A stretch of 64,000 nt of DNA. It comes from Muribaculaceae bacterium. Its GTDB lineage: Bacteria; Bacteroidota; Bacteroidia; Bacteroidales; Muribaculaceae. The position numbers were made by a program, and so were the translations under genes. Shown here in pieces: positions 1 to 9,567 of the stretch. The notes beneath the pieces are model-generated. The model worked only from the letters and a program-made list of their open reading frames with translations, was not told where the DNA came from and searched no databases. How positions within the stretch are numbered: position 1 is the stretch's first letter; the number at the start of each line of letters is the position of its first letter. The DNA is taken from assembly GCA_023664185.1 (NCBI GenBank), contig JAMPGA010000001.1, positions 1,130,822 to 1,194,821 of the forward strand, in the 5' to 3' direction.

Positions 1-56
1 AAGTTACAAAAAATCCCCCACCCAGCAAAAACAAAATGCGGCAGATAATGTGAGGT

Positions 57-1208
57 TCAGTCAGGGAACTCGAGTTTGTGAATAGCAAGAAGGTATTCCT
101 TATAGTCGAGACTGCGTAAAGTTCTGTCCAAAGAGGCAAGTCGTGGGTCGGAAATAATGGTCTGTTTTTGAAAGTATTTTTCGTATACATAAGCCGTATA
201 GAGAAAAACAGCCTTGTTTATTTCAGTCGATTTCATGCTCGATATCCTGCGGTAGTTCATGGCGCATTGGTGCAAAAATGCAAGGCGTATGCGCTCCATA
301 TCCATCCCCAAGACGGCAGCATCCCTAAGCAGAGATCCGGTGATATACAGAGAGTCGAGATTACGGGGCTTGCCCACATTTGACCAAGTCAATCCACTCT
401 CGTTCTGACGATAGCGGAATAAGATATCCGGGATACACTTTGACTTATCATCTAAATATTGATTTATCATCAAGTGAATAAATGTATCCTCATACAAAAA
501 TCCTTCTGGAAATTTCAGATTTTTAAATATAGAACTTCTATATATTTTACCCCAAGGAAAACCGTTAAGACCCACATACTTCTCCACACCTAAGGTTTGA
601 CTTCCGCAAAAGTTCTCGAAATTTGCCTGCACCACATCCAGCTGATCATCTTTAGTAATGGCGTCGAGTATGATTTTCAAACTTCCGGGGGCGAGCATAT
701 CATCACTGTCGACAAACATTATGAAACGAGCGTTCATAGCATCGAGCCCTGCATTTCTTGCAGATGACACACCACCGTTTTTCTTATGGATAATAGTTAC
801 ATTCTCTCTGTCAGTATATTCTTCTACTATCTGAGCGGATGAGTCGGTAGAGCCATCATTAACTATAGTGACATTCACTCTATAATCGAGACCCGGCAGC
901 TGAGAAAATATGCTATCAAGACACTCACGTAGATACTTCTCGACGTTATAGACCGGAATGATAATCTGGAGGTCATAGTGGATGGCTTCGATATTGCGGC
1001 AGGCTATACAACTCGCGCCGGTGTCTTTGTAAATATAATTTAAATAGGCTCTTATGCGATCAATGTTGACTTTCCGCCGTCCGTCGGTTGCTACCGTAAC
1101 ATCATGACTGTCAATGCTCGGGAAATACATAAACTTCAACAACGCGCGGGAAAAACGTTTCAATCCCATTCTGCGCGACAGTGTAAAGGCCAATCGTTCC
1201 AGATTCAT
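57..1208 (-). CDS. Family 2 glycosyltransferase, surface polysaccharide
   Basis: Probable inverting GT-A glycosyltransferase that adds a sugar to a growing surface polysaccharide on the cytoplasmic face of the inner membrane. The GT2 fold starts late: IIIPVYN lies at about residues 82-88, followed by NDGST near 117-121 and the metal-binding VDSDD near 166-170. Some 80 residues precede the catalytic domain and resemble nothing I know. The start ATG lies only 4 bases past the stop of the upstream flippase gene, so the two are surely co-transcribed. The sugar and acceptor cannot be told from sequence. The cluster probably continues beyond the left edge of the window. Confidence 0.9.
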   Translation of the reverse strand: MNLERLAFTLSRRMGLKRFSRALLKFMYFPSIDSHDVTVATDGRRKVNIDRIRAYLNYIYKDTGASCIACRNIEAIHYDLQIIIPVYNVEKYLRECLDSIFSQLPGLDYRVNVTIVNDGSTDSSAQIVEEYTDRENVTIIHKKNGGVSSARNAGLDAMNARFIMFVDSDDMLAPGSLKIILDAITKDDQLDVVQANFENFCGSQTLGVEKYVGLNGFPWGKIYRSSIFKNLKFPEGFLYEDTFIHLMINQYLDDKSKCIPDILFRYRQNESGLTWSNVGKPRNLDSLYITGSLLRDAAVLGMDMERIRLAFLHQCAMNYRRISSMKSTEINKAVFLYTAYVYEKYFQKQTIISDPRLASLDRTLRSLDYKEYLLAIHKLEFPD

Positions 1209-1212
1209 AAGT

Positions 1213-2748
1213 TCAGTAGTGAGGAAGATGTGATTTGACGAAGAGTCTCAGCTGGGCTCTTATCTGGGATGTCAAAGTGAAACGGTAAGCCAAAGCAAAC
1301 GTGAAGAGAGGTATCGTAACAACAGAAACGCCCAACATAACCCATGAATTACCAATCGAATAGTATTCTGCCGCCGCCACGGATGTGACAGACATGGTGA
1401 TAAGCAGAATCGGCATTATCACCTCCTTGAAATATTGACGGTAGCTGAACTTAATCTGCTCGTGGATATCCCACAGAGAGAAAAATAGATAGCACACTTG
1501 CGACAAGATATTGACAATAAACGGAATTGTGGGATCGTGATATAACTGTAATATCAAATAAGACACGGGCAAAGTGAGCAATATAAAGAATCGTCCGACT
1601 ACCTGATTGCGGAATATACGGCCAGTGGCATTTACAGCCAGCCAGAAAGGCGCTATGAGCATTCCAACCATCGAGTCGATGAGGATGAGACGGGTGAACG
1701 ACACGGTATAGTCGGGCACCACGGGGAGCCAAAGCCCAAGCAGCAGATCGAGGTTGAAGAATATCGGCATCGCAATAGATAGCATCAGCAAGAAGGTGTA
1801 GAGCGAAGTCTTGTTGAGAAGCCATATGGTATAGTTGGTGTCTCCTCCGCAATAAGATTTAATAATCTGTGGCTTCACAGCCGAGAGGATAGCGTCGGAG
1901 AATTTGAACAATGCATTGTTGACCTGCATCGAAATGCCGCGGGCAGCGTTGATGGCTGTGCCGAAATAGAGGTTGAGCAGCACGTCGTTGCCCTGCATAC
2001 CAATCGAATAGGCAAAACAGCCAAAGAGGTTACAACCCACAAATCTCACCATCTCCTTTACCAGCTTCCAGTCCCAATGTAGCCTCAAAGATGTTTCGGC
2101 AAAGTGGCGGCGACAATATACCATATATACTATCAGGGTGAGCATGGAGAGCATGGCAAGCATGAACGTATAGAACGATGCCGAACCGTATTCCCTAAAA
2201 ATGAGCAATAAGAATGTCATGCCAAGACGTGTGGACACTTCAAAAATACCCATATATGCATAAAACGACATGTGTTCGCGAGCTATGACATCGCTCACAT
2301 ATGGCAGCGTCAATATATTGATAACCACCGTGAGCATAGCAAACTGAAATGTCCAGTATGCATCATACTCCAGGCCGGGTGGTATGACCAGCTTGTGGTT
2401 CACAAACCACACTCCTACTGTTTCGCCAAAAATAATTATGGCCAGGCAAATCAGTGCAAACAGAATCATGCTCTGATTGAAGTAGCTGTTGGTTTTGGCC
2501 ACATCATCCTGCCCGAGGCTCATACTGAAAAAGCGCTGGGTGACATTGGTGAGGCTCGAGGTGAAGAAACTCATCAGACCGACTACACCGCCCACTATAT
2601 TATAGACACCGTAGTCATCTATACCCAGCACATCGAGCACAACTCGGGAGGTATATAGCGACACGCCCAGCACGAAGAACATTCTTAGTGCCAGGTAGCC
2701 CGAATTTTTAGCCACGCGCTTGTTATTGACGGTTTTATCTGTGTCCAA
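1213..2748 (-). CDS. Polysaccharide flippase (Wzx/MATE-like)
   Basis: Integral membrane protein of 511 residues with about 12-14 hydrophobic segments, of the MOP exporter superfamily (polysaccharide biosynthesis branch). It would flip lipid-linked oligosaccharide units across the inner membrane. The N-terminal SLYTSRVVLDVLG and DYGVYNIVGG stretches are typical of Bacteroidales members. The frame opens with TTG at 2748, and no ATG lies in frame near the N-terminus. TTG gives the expected short cytoplasmic lead before the first membrane helix, and a GTG at 2715 is the alternative. It is the first gene of a two-gene unit with the GT2 gene and is separated from fabI by a terminator hairpin. Confidence 0.88.
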   Translation of the reverse strand: MDTDKTVNNKRVAKNSGYLALRMFFVLGVSLYTSRVVLDVLGIDDYGVYNIVGGVVGLMSFFTSSLTNVTQRFFSMSLGQDDVAKTNSYFNQSMILFALICLAIIIFGETVGVWFVNHKLVIPPGLEYDAYWTFQFAMLTVVINILTLPYVSDVIAREHMSFYAYMGIFEVSTRLGMTFLLLIFREYGSASFYTFMLAMLSMLTLIVYMVYCRRHFAETSLRLHWDWKLVKEMVRFVGCNLFGCFAYSIGMQGNDVLLNLYFGTAINAARGISMQVNNALFKFSDAILSAVKPQIIKSYCGGDTNYTIWLLNKTSLYTFLLMLSIAMPIFFNLDLLLGLWLPVVPDYTVSFTRLILIDSMVGMLIAPFWLAVNATGRIFRNQVVGRFFILLTLPVSYLILQLYHDPTIPFIVNILSQVCYLFFSLWDIHEQIKFSYRQYFKEVIMPILLITMSVTSVAAAEYYSIGNSWVMLGVSVVTIPLFTFALAYRFTLTSQIRAQLRLFVKSHLPHY

Positions 2749-2832
2749 TTTTATGATGTGATGAGTTGTGGATGCAACCGTATCTTGGTCATCTAATCAA
2801 CGTGAAACCGTGTGCCATTATTGCATCTTCAT

Positions 2833-2867
2833 AACAAAAGAGGCGGGACAGACCCACCTCTTTTGTT
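2833..2867 (-). terminator. Terminator of fabI
   Basis: A 15-base inverted repeat with one mismatch (2833-2847 against 2853-2867) surrounds a 5-base loop. The stem arms begin and end in AACAAAAG/CTTTTGTT, so the hairpin could work in either direction. It sits 23 bases past the fabI stop and ahead of the flippase gene. Confidence 0.75.
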
Positions 2868-2889
2868 AATTGGATGCTTTGCGGCGGCA

Positions 2890-3747
2890 TCAACCATACT
2901 GGATGGTGCCGTCAGGATTGCGATAGAGGTCGAAGCTCTTCTCATACTGGTCCATGGCGCGTAGGCTCATACCCATTGATGAAAAGCCGCCGTCGTGATA
3001 GAGATTCTGCATTGTCACCTTGCGGGTGAGGTCGGAGAACATCATGATGCAATAGTCAGCACATTCGTTGGCATCGGCATTGCCCAGGGGCGACATGCGG
3101 TTGGCGAAGTCCATGAGCGACTCCATGCCCTTTACTCCCGAGCCTGCAGTGGTGGCTGTGGGGGACTGCGATATGGTGTTGATACGCACGTGCTTCTCGC
3201 GGCCGTAGATGTAGCCGAAGCTGCGTGCTATCGACTCAAGGAGCGCCTTGGCATCGGCCATATCATTGTAGCCAAACATGGTGCGCTGGGCAGCGATATA
3301 GCTGAGAGCCACTATCGAGCCATATTCGGCAATGGCGTCAAGCTTTTTGGCGGCCTGGATCATCTTGTGGAAAGAGATAGCCGAGATATCGAGCGTCTTG
3401 CTCAGGAGGTCGTAATCAAGGTCGTCATAAAGGCGCTTTTTGCGCACATTGGGCGACATACCGATAGAGTGGAGCACAAAATCGATCTTTCCACCCAGTA
3501 TCTCCATTGACTTTGAGAAGACCATCTCAAGATCTTCGACATTTGTGGCATCGGCGGGAATCACTTCAGCGCCGAGCTTTTCGCCCAGCTGGCTCACTTC
3601 GCCCATTCGGACGGCCACCGGCGTGTTGCTCAGGGTGATGACAGCGCCCTCCTCGACGGCCCTCTCGGCCACTTTCCAGGCGATACTCTTGTCATTGAGG
3701 GCGCCGAATATCACGCCCCTTTTCCCTTTCAGAAGGTTGTAGCTCAT
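2890..3747 (-). CDS. fabI: Enoyl-ACP reductase (NADH)
   Basis: Last reductive step of fatty acid elongation, converting trans-2-enoyl-ACP to acyl-ACP in the cytoplasm. It is a short-chain dehydrogenase fold of 285 residues. The N-terminal nucleotide-binding region carries GALNDKSIAW. The catalytic pair follows the FabI spacing Tyr-x6-Lys (FGYNDMADAK, about residues 158-165), not the Tyr-x3-Lys of FabG. NTISQSPTAT matches the substrate-loop region of Bacteroidota FabI. It is a monocistronic gene with its own promoter just upstream and a hairpin terminator behind it. This is normally an essential enzyme and the target of triclosan-type inhibitors. Confidence 0.96.
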   Translation of the reverse strand: MSYNLLKGKRGVIFGALNDKSIAWKVAERAVEEGAVITLSNTPVAVRMGEVSQLGEKLGAEVIPADATNVEDLEMVFSKSMEILGGKIDFVLHSIGMSPNVRKKRLYDDLDYDLLSKTLDISAISFHKMIQAAKKLDAIAEYGSIVALSYIAAQRTMFGYNDMADAKALLESIARSFGYIYGREKHVRINTISQSPTATTAGSGVKGMESLMDFANRMSPLGNADANECADYCIMMFSDLTRKVTMQNLYHDGGFSSMGMSLRAMDQYEKSFDLYRNPDGTIQYG

Positions 3748-3782
3748 TATTTATCTTTTAGAGAATTTTTGAGAATTCGGCT

Positions 3783-3791
3783 GCAAAGTTA
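3783..3791 (-). promoter_or_regulatory. -7 box of the fabI promoter
   Basis: Read on the minus strand this is TAACTTTGC, a full match to the Bacteroidota sigma-ABfr element TAnnTTTG. It lies about 36 bases upstream of the fabI ATG. It stands back to back with the serB promoter, 44 bases away. Confidence 0.7.
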
Positions 3792-3834
3792 GCAATTTTT
3801 CCTCGTTCTTTCGGCTGTTTTGTGTAGAAAGTCG

Positions 3835-3843
3835 TAATTTTGC
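3835..3843 (+). promoter_or_regulatory. -7 box of the serB promoter
   Basis: TAATTTTGC matches TAnnTTTG in full and lies 25 bases ahead of the serB ATG. It is the plus-strand half of the divergent fabI/serB promoter pair. Confidence 0.7.
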
Positions 3844-3868
3844 AAATCAAACTGTACATCGACAAGCA

Positions 3869-5101
3869 ATGACAACATCGCAGCTTGAGCTAATACTCAT
3901 CAATATATCAGGCCAGGATCACCCCGGTGTGACCTGGGCGCTTTCTGAGATTCTTGCCAAATATGATGCCGGCATTCTGGATATCGGCCAGGCCGATATC
4001 CACCACACTCTGTCGCTCGGTATCCTGATCAAGACCTGTGCCGACGTGAGCGGCAATATTATGAAGGAACTTCTCTTCAAGGCCTCCGAGCTGAATGTCA
4101 ACATACGTTTCACCCCCATTAGCATTCAGGAATATGAAGATTGGGTGAACCGCCAGGGCAAGAACCGCTGGATCATCACCTTGCTGGGACGCCGACTCAC
4201 GGCCCGACAGATAGCCAGTGTGTCGGAGGAGATTTCGGCCCAGGGGCTGAACATCGACAGCATACAGCGTCTCACTGGCCGCATGCCTCTGGCCGACGAG
4301 GAGCAGCCGCTGTCGAAGTCGTGTGTGGAGTTTTCGGTGCGCGGCACCCCCTCCGACCTCCATGCCATGCAGAGCCGCTTCATGCAACTTTCGCAGGAAG
4401 ACGGGTTTGACATATCCATGCAGGAGGACACACTTTATCGCCGCTGCCGCCGTCTGATATGCTTCGACATGGACTCGACTCTGATAGAGACCGAGGTGAT
4501 CGACGAGCTGGCCGAGCGCGCCGGAGTGGGCGATCAGGTCAGAGCCATCACCGAGAGCGCCATGCGCGGAGAGATTGACTTCACCGAAAGCTTCGGCCGC
4601 CGTGTGGCGCTGCTGAAAGGCCTGGACGTGAGCGTCATGGAGGATATAGCCCGCAACCTACCCATCACCGAGGGCGTGGACAGGATGATGGAGGTGCTGA
4701 AACGCGCCGGCTACAAGACCGCCATTCTCTCGGGTGGATTCACATATTTCGGTAATTACCTGAAACAGAAGTTCGGATTTGACTATGTATATGCCAACGA
4801 GCTTGAGATTGAGGACGGGAAGCTCACCGGACGCTATGTGGGCGAGGTGGTCGACGGCCGCCGCAAGGCCGAACTGCTCAAGCTGATAGCCCAGGTGGAA
4901 AACGTAAATATAGCGCAGACCATAGCCGTGGGCGACGGAGCCAACGACCTCCCCATGCTGGGCACTGCCGGTCTGGGCATCGCCTTTCACGCCAAGCCTA
5001 AGGTCAAGGCCAATGCCGAACAGTCTATCTCGACCATCGGCCTTGACGGCGTGCTCTACTTTCTGGGATTCAAGGATTCATTCATCACACCGGGCAAATG
5101 A
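3869..5101 (+). CDS. serB: Phosphoserine phosphatase with ACT domains
   Basis: Dephosphorylates O-phosphoserine to L-serine, the last step of serine synthesis. The 410 residues divide into an N-terminal pair of ACT-like regulatory domains (about 1-175) and a HAD-family phosphatase domain (about 195-400). The HAD nucleophile motif FDMDSTL is near residue 199 and the Mg-binding GDGANDLPML near 355. The length and double-ACT layout are those of long Bacteroidota SerB. The ACT part suggests amino-acid feedback (inference). Its TGA overlaps the ATG of the next gene, so translation is probably coupled. Confidence 0.95.
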   Translation: MTTSQLELILINISGQDHPGVTWALSEILAKYDAGILDIGQADIHHTLSLGILIKTCADVSGNIMKELLFKASELNVNIRFTPISIQEYEDWVNRQGKNRWIITLLGRRLTARQIASVSEEISAQGLNIDSIQRLTGRMPLADEEQPLSKSCVEFSVRGTPSDLHAMQSRFMQLSQEDGFDISMQEDTLYRRCRRLICFDMDSTLIETEVIDELAERAGVGDQVRAITESAMRGEIDFTESFGRRVALLKGLDVSVMEDIARNLPITEGVDRMMEVLKRAGYKTAILSGGFTYFGNYLKQKFGFDYVYANELEIEDGKLTGRYVGEVVDGRRKAELLKLIAQVENVNIAQTIAVGDGANDLPMLGTAGLGIAFHAKPKVKANAEQSISTIGLDGVLYFLGFKDSFITPGK

Positions 5102-8100
5102 CTACAAACGGAACTTTCGACGAAATCAGCGACAATGCCCTGAGCCAACTCTATCTTAAGGACACCGCTTTTCAAAATCTGATGCAGAAGCGCATTTTCA
5201 ATGTGCTGCTCATAGCATCGGCCTACGATGCGTTTATGATGGAGGAGGATGGACGTGTGGAGGAGCAACTCTATTTCGAGTATACCTCGCTCAATCTGTC
5301 GTCGCCTCCGCGTGTCACACGAGTGCTCAACACCACCGAGGCTCTCGAAGTGATGGAGACCAAAAGCTTCGACCTGGTGATAATGATGCCGGGCAACGAT
5401 GTGAGCGAGACCTTCAGTGGCGCCCGACGCATCAAAGAGCTTCACCCCGACCAGCCTATCATAGTACTTACACCTTTCAGTAAGGAGGTGTCGCGCCGCC
5501 TGGCTAATGAGGATTTTTCGGGCATCGACTATGTATTTTCATGGCTCGGCAACGTCGACCTGCTTCTTGCCATAATAAAACTGCTCGAGGACAAACTCAA
5601 TGCCGAAAACGATATAAACGGTGTGGGTGTGCAGATGATATTGCTGGTGGAGGACTCCGTGAGATTCTATTCGTCGGTATTGCCGATTGTCTACAAATTC
5701 ATCCTCACCCAGTCGAGGCTCTTCTCCACGGAGGCTCTCAACGAGCACGAACGTATGCTGCGCATGAGGGGGCGCCCCAAAGTGATGCTGGCGCGCGACT
5801 ATGAGGAGGCCATGGAGCTTTACAATCGCTTTTCCGACCATATTCTGGGTGTGATAAGCGATGTGTCGTTCAAACGCGACGGCCACAAGGACTCCAAAGC
5901 AGGCCTTGAGCTGGCGCGTGAGCTGCGTCGCCGCGACCCCTATCTGCCCATCATTCTCGAGAGCTCCGACACCGAAAATGCCTATCAGGCCATGGAGCTG
6001 GGCATCTCCTTTATCGACAAAAATTCGAAAAAATTCCCAGTGGATCTGGGCAATGCCATAGTCAATAACTTCGGCTTCGGCGACTTCATCATACGCAACC
6101 CCGACACCGGCGAGGAGATACGCCGCATATCGTCGCTCAAAGACCTTCAGCAACACATCTTCGACATCCCGGCTGAGTCGCTCTACTGGCACGCGTCGTT
6201 CAACGATATATCGCGCTGGCTCTACTCGCGCGCCATGTTTCCAATAGCCGAGGTGATAAAGCGCCACCGTTTCCGCGAGCTTGAGGATGCACCAAAAGTG
6301 CGCCAGCTCTTCTTCGATCTGATAGTAAAATACAGAAAGATGAAGAACCGTGGCGTGGTGGCCATATTCCGCCAGGATCGGTTTGACCATTATTCCAACT
6401 TTGCCCGCATCGGCCAGGGGTCGCTGGGAGGCAAAGGACGCGGCCTGGCTTTCATAGACTCCATAATAAAAAAGAACCCCGTCTGCGACAATTTTGACGG
6501 TATCTCCATAACCATACCCCGCACTGTGGTGCTGTGTACGGATATTTTCGATGAATTCATGGAAACAAACCAGCTTTATCCCATTGCTCTGAGCGATGCT
6601 CCGGACGATGAGATACTGCGTGTCTTCCTTGCCGCGAAACTTCCTACCAGCATACGCGACGACCTCAAAGCCCTGCTCGAGGTGGTGGATACCCCCATAG
6701 CCGTGCGCTCATCGAGCCTGCTGGAAGACTCTCACTATCAGCCTTTCGCCGGAATCTATTCTACCTACATGGTGCCTAAGATAAAGGATCAGGACGAGAT
6801 GCTCAAGCTTCTCACCGACGCCATAAAGGGGGTGTATGCCTCGGTGTTCTATTCCGATTCGAAGGCCTACATGACCGCCACATCAAACATCATCGACCAG
6901 GAAAAGATGGCTGTGATACTGCAGGAAGTGGTGGGCAAGGAGGTCGACGGCTATTACTTCCCCTCGTTCTCTGGCGTGGGGCGCTCGCTCAACTATTATC
7001 CTCTCGGCTCGGAAAAACCGGAGGATGGGGTGGCCGAGATAGCCGTCGGACTGGGTAAATATATTGTTGATGGTGGCGTGGGGCTGCGTTTCTCGCCCCG
7101 ACATCCCGAGAGCGTGCTCCAGACCTCCGAGCTGCAGCTGGCTCTGCGCGACACACAGACACGCATGTATGCCCTTGACATGAACCCGGTGCGCGAAACT
7201 GAGACTCCGCTCACCGTCGACGACGGATATAACATAGTCAAGCTCCGCGTGCAGGATATGGCCGATAAAGGAGAACTGAAATATATGGTATCGACCTTCG
7301 ACTACCGCGACAATGTGATACGCGACAACGACACCCAGGAGGGCCGTAAGCTCGTCACGTTCAACAATATACTCAAACACAAGGTCTACCCCTTGGCCGA
7401 AGCTCTCGACTTCATGCTAACCACCGGGCAGAAAGAGATGCAACGCCCCGTGGAAATAGAGTTTGCCGGAATGGTGGAACGCGGCAAGATCAAGGATATG
7501 AAAGGACGTCTATACTGGCTGCAGATCAGACCTATAGTGGACCGCAAGGAGAATGTCGACGAGGCCGTAATGTCGACCCCCGACGATAAACTCCTGCTCA
7601 AGTCGTCGACAGCTCTGGGTCACGGCACCATCGAGGGCGTGAAAACAGTGGTCTATGTGCGGCCCGAGAAGTTCTCATCGTCAAACAACTCCCTTATAGC
7701 CCGCGAGATGGAGAAGATAAACCGAAAATTTCTTGAAGGAGATGAGCGCTATATCCTCATCGGGCCCGGGCGCTGGGGATCGTCGGACACCGCGCTGGGC
7801 ATTCCCGTGAAGTGGCCGGCCATATCAGCCGCCCGTCTAATAGTGGAGTCGGCGTTGCCTAACTATAGGGTAGAACCGAGCCAGGGCACTCACTTTTTCC
7901 AGAATCTCACATCGTTTGGTGTGGCCTACTTTACCATCGACACTACATCACGTAGGTCCGGCAAATCGACAACTGACCTCTATGACGTGGATTTTCTCAA
8001 CTCCATGCCGGCCACCTATGAGTCGGAATTTATCCGCATAGTCACCTTCCCCACCCCCCTGACCATCGGTGTCAACGGCCTAAAGGGAACAGGTGTAGTA

Positions 8101-8124
8101 TTAAAACCAGAAAAGAGTGTCTAA
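5098..8124 (+). CDS. Receiver and PEP/pyruvate-binding fusion protein
   Basis: A 1008-residue cytoplasmic protein with signalling and nucleotide-binding parts. Residues about 33-165 look like a response-regulator receiver, but where the phosphoacceptor Asp should sit it reads DLVIMMPG, so it is probably a pseudo-receiver. Residues about 178-320 form a second receiver with canonical landmarks: acidic pair in LVEDS, Asp in ISDVSF (~255), Ser in LESSD (~288) and Lys in IDKNS (~308). From about 430 comes the ATP-grasp domain of PEP synthase/PPDK type, with QGSLGGKGRG near 440 and AVRSSSLLEDS near 535. I see no phosphohistidine swivelling domain and no PEP-utilising barrel, so full PEP synthase chemistry is unlikely. 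The C-terminal part has a distinctive GPGRWGSSD near 890. It begins inside the serB stop and ends one base before the nitroreductase ATG. Its substrate is unknown. Confidence 0.85.
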   Translation: MTTNGTFDEISDNALSQLYLKDTAFQNLMQKRIFNVLLIASAYDAFMMEEDGRVEEQLYFEYTSLNLSSPPRVTRVLNTTEALEVMETKSFDLVIMMPGNDVSETFSGARRIKELHPDQPIIVLTPFSKEVSRRLANEDFSGIDYVFSWLGNVDLLLAIIKLLEDKLNAENDINGVGVQMILLVEDSVRFYSSVLPIVYKFILTQSRLFSTEALNEHERMLRMRGRPKVMLARDYEEAMELYNRFSDHILGVISDVSFKRDGHKDSKAGLELARELRRRDPYLPIILESSDTENAYQAMELGISFIDKNSKKFPVDLGNAIVNNFGFGDFIIRNPDTGEEIRRISSLKDLQQHIFDIPAESLYWHASFNDISRWLYSRAMFPIAEVIKRHRFRELEDAPKVRQLFFDLIVKYRKMKNRGVVAIFRQDRFDHYSNFARIGQGSLGGKGRGLAFIDSIIKKNPVCDNFDGISITIPRTVVLCTDIFDEFMETNQLYPIALSDAPDDEILRVFLAAKLPTSIRDDLKALLEVVDTPIAVRSSSLLEDSHYQPFAGIYSTYMVPKIKDQDEMLKLLTDAIKGVYASVFYSDSKAYMTATSNIIDQEKMAVILQEVVGKEVDGYYFPSFSGVGRSLNYYPLGSEKPEDGVAEIAVGLGKYIVDGGVGLRFSPRHPESVLQTSELQLALRDTQTRMYALDMNPVRETETPLTVDDGYNIVKLRVQDMADKGELKYMVSTFDYRDNVIRDNDTQEGRKLVTFNNILKHKVYPLAEALDFMLTTGQKEMQRPVEIEFAGMVERGKIKDMKGRLYWLQIRPIVDRKENVDEAVMSTPDDKLLLKSSTALGHGTIEGVKTVVYVRPEKFSSSNNSLIAREMEKINRKFLEGDERYILIGPGRWGSSDTALGIPVKWPAISAARLIVESALPNYRVEPSQGTHFFQNLTSFGVAYFTIDTTSRRSGKSTTDLYDVDFLNSMPATYESEFIRIVTFPTPLTIGVNGLKGTGVVLKPEKSV

Positions 8125-8125
8125 T

Positions 8126-8872
8126 ATGAACGAATATTTTTCAAACCGTCGGAGCATACGCGTCTACGACAAAAGCCGTCCCGTGTCCGACCAGCTTATA
8201 GAGTCGCTGCTCTCACAAGCCATTCATGCCCCCAACACCGGCAACATGCAGCTCTACAGCGTAGTGGTGACCCGCGAGCCTGAGCGTCTTGCAGCCCTGG
8301 CTCCGGCCCACTTCTCACAGCCGGCCATAGCCAACGCCACCGCCGCCCTGACTTTCTGCCTGGATATGAACAGGTTTGACCGCTGGTGTCGCATAAACGG
8401 TGCAGAGCCCGGACTGGCCAATCTCCAGGGATTCACCTGGGGAGTGATAGACACCGCCGTGGTAGCCCAGCAGTTCTGCACACTGGCCGAGATGGAGGGT
8501 CTGGGCACCTGCTACCTGGGCACCACAACCTACAACGCACCTCAGATAGCCGATCTGCTCAAACTGCCTCAGGGAGTTGTCCCGGTTGTCACCGTCACCC
8601 TCGGGTGGCCTGCCGAGAATCCCGCCGTGCAGCCCCGCCTCCCGCTATCGGCCGTGATGCACTATGAGGAATATAACGATTATTCGGACAGCGAAATAGC
8701 TGATATATATGCTGCAGAAGAGGCACTGGAGGAGAATAGAAAATTTGTGGCCGAAAACGGCAAAGAGAATCTTGCACAGGTGTTTGCCGAAGTAAGATAC
8801 CCACGAGATCAGGCTGAGCATTTCTCCCGACTCTACAAGGAATTTCTCAAGTCTACAGGCATTTCACTCTGA
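8126..8872 (+). CDS. Nitroreductase-family flavoprotein
   Basis: FMN-dependent NAD(P)H oxidoreductase fold of about 248 residues. The N-terminal RRSIRVYDKSRPVS holds the Arg and Ser residues that bind the FMN phosphate in this family, and a GLGTCYLG region precedes the second flavin-contact segment. The physiological substrate is unknown; relatives reduce quinones, flavins or nitro compounds. I chose ATG 8126, one base after the upstream stop, because a purine-rich AAAAGAG stands before it. GTG at 8117 would add three residues. It is the third gene of the serB unit. Confidence 0.88.
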   Translation: MNEYFSNRRSIRVYDKSRPVSDQLIESLLSQAIHAPNTGNMQLYSVVVTREPERLAALAPAHFSQPAIANATAALTFCLDMNRFDRWCRINGAEPGLANLQGFTWGVIDTAVVAQQFCTLAEMEGLGTCYLGTTTYNAPQIADLLKLPQGVVPVVTVTLGWPAENPAVQPRLPLSAVMHYEEYNDYSDSEIADIYAAEEALEENRKFVAENGKENLAQVFAEVRYPRDQAEHFSRLYKEFLKSTGISL

Positions 8873-8898
8873 GTTTTGTAACTACAGCGGAAATTTTG

Positions 8899-8907
8899 TA
8901 ACTTTGC
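8899..8907 (+). promoter_or_regulatory. Promoter of the tetR-fabG unit
   Basis: TAACTTTGC is a full -7 box. A TTTTG stretch at 8874-8878, about 20 bases further upstream, fits the -33 element TTTG at normal spacing. The box lies about 22 bases before the regulator's ATG. Confidence 0.7.
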
Positions 8908-8929
8908 AGACCGAACGAACCGTCGACAA

Positions 8930-9532
8930 ATGACAGCAATAGCCACACGAACCAGAGAGCGATTTCTCGACGTAGCCAGGCAACTGTTTGCCAGGAATGG
9001 TGTTGAACACACCACCATGAACGATATCGCCACCGCCTCCGACAAGGGGCGGCGCACCATCTACACCTATTTCCGCAACAAGAAGGAGATATATGAGGCG
9101 GTGATAGAACGCGACGCCGAGAATATAGTGAGCAGGCTGCGCAAGGTGGCCACATCGCAGGTTGAACCCGTGGAGAAGCTGCGACAGTATATCATGGCTC
9201 GATTTGACATTGTGGAAGACACCATCAAGGCATCGTCGGCCACAAATCAGATCATCTCTTATCTGACTCTCGACCATAAACGACTCGCAAGGATACGCAC
9301 CCTGGCTGTGGAAAAGGAGAAAGATCTGTTTCGCGGCCTTCTGGCCGAAGGGGTCAGAGCCGGAGTGTTTGATATGGATCAAGCACGCCGTCTGCCCACC
9401 GTCCACCAGATGCTGTTTCAGGGCGTGGACTACTGCCATCTGCACAATGCCTTCGCCCCACTGGGCGTCGATCCAACTGAAATGCGTCATGAAGTGACTG
9501 AGTTCATCATCAATACTCTGCTCAAAAAATAG
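8930..9532 (+). CDS. TetR/AcrR family transcriptional regulator
   Basis: A 200-residue one-component regulator. The N-terminal helix-turn-helix is clear: TMNDIATASDKGRRTIYTYF at about residues 26-45, followed by NKKEIYEAVIERD as the linking helix. The C-terminal ligand domain is not assignable. The gene sits 35 bases upstream of fabG on the same strand with no terminator between them, which suggests a link to fatty acid metabolism, for example sensing acyl-CoA or acyl-ACP (inference). It may also regulate itself, since its start lies close to its own promoter. Confidence 0.9.
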   Translation: MTAIATRTRERFLDVARQLFARNGVEHTTMNDIATASDKGRRTIYTYFRNKKEIYEAVIERDAENIVSRLRKVATSQVEPVEKLRQYIMARFDIVEDTIKASSATNQIISYLTLDHKRLARIRTLAVEKEKDLFRGLLAEGVRAGVFDMDQARRLPTVHQMLFQGVDYCHLHNAFAPLGVDPTEMRHEVTEFIINTLLKK

Positions 9533-9567
9533 TCTAAAGAATCATCAACAACATAATAACGAAATCA

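Noticed and set aside
2796..2811. Possible parS site near CAACGTGAAACC
   Set aside because: Only about 11 of 16 bases match the remembered parS palindrome and the left half is poor. Other CACGTG cores in the window lie in coding DNA and match no better.
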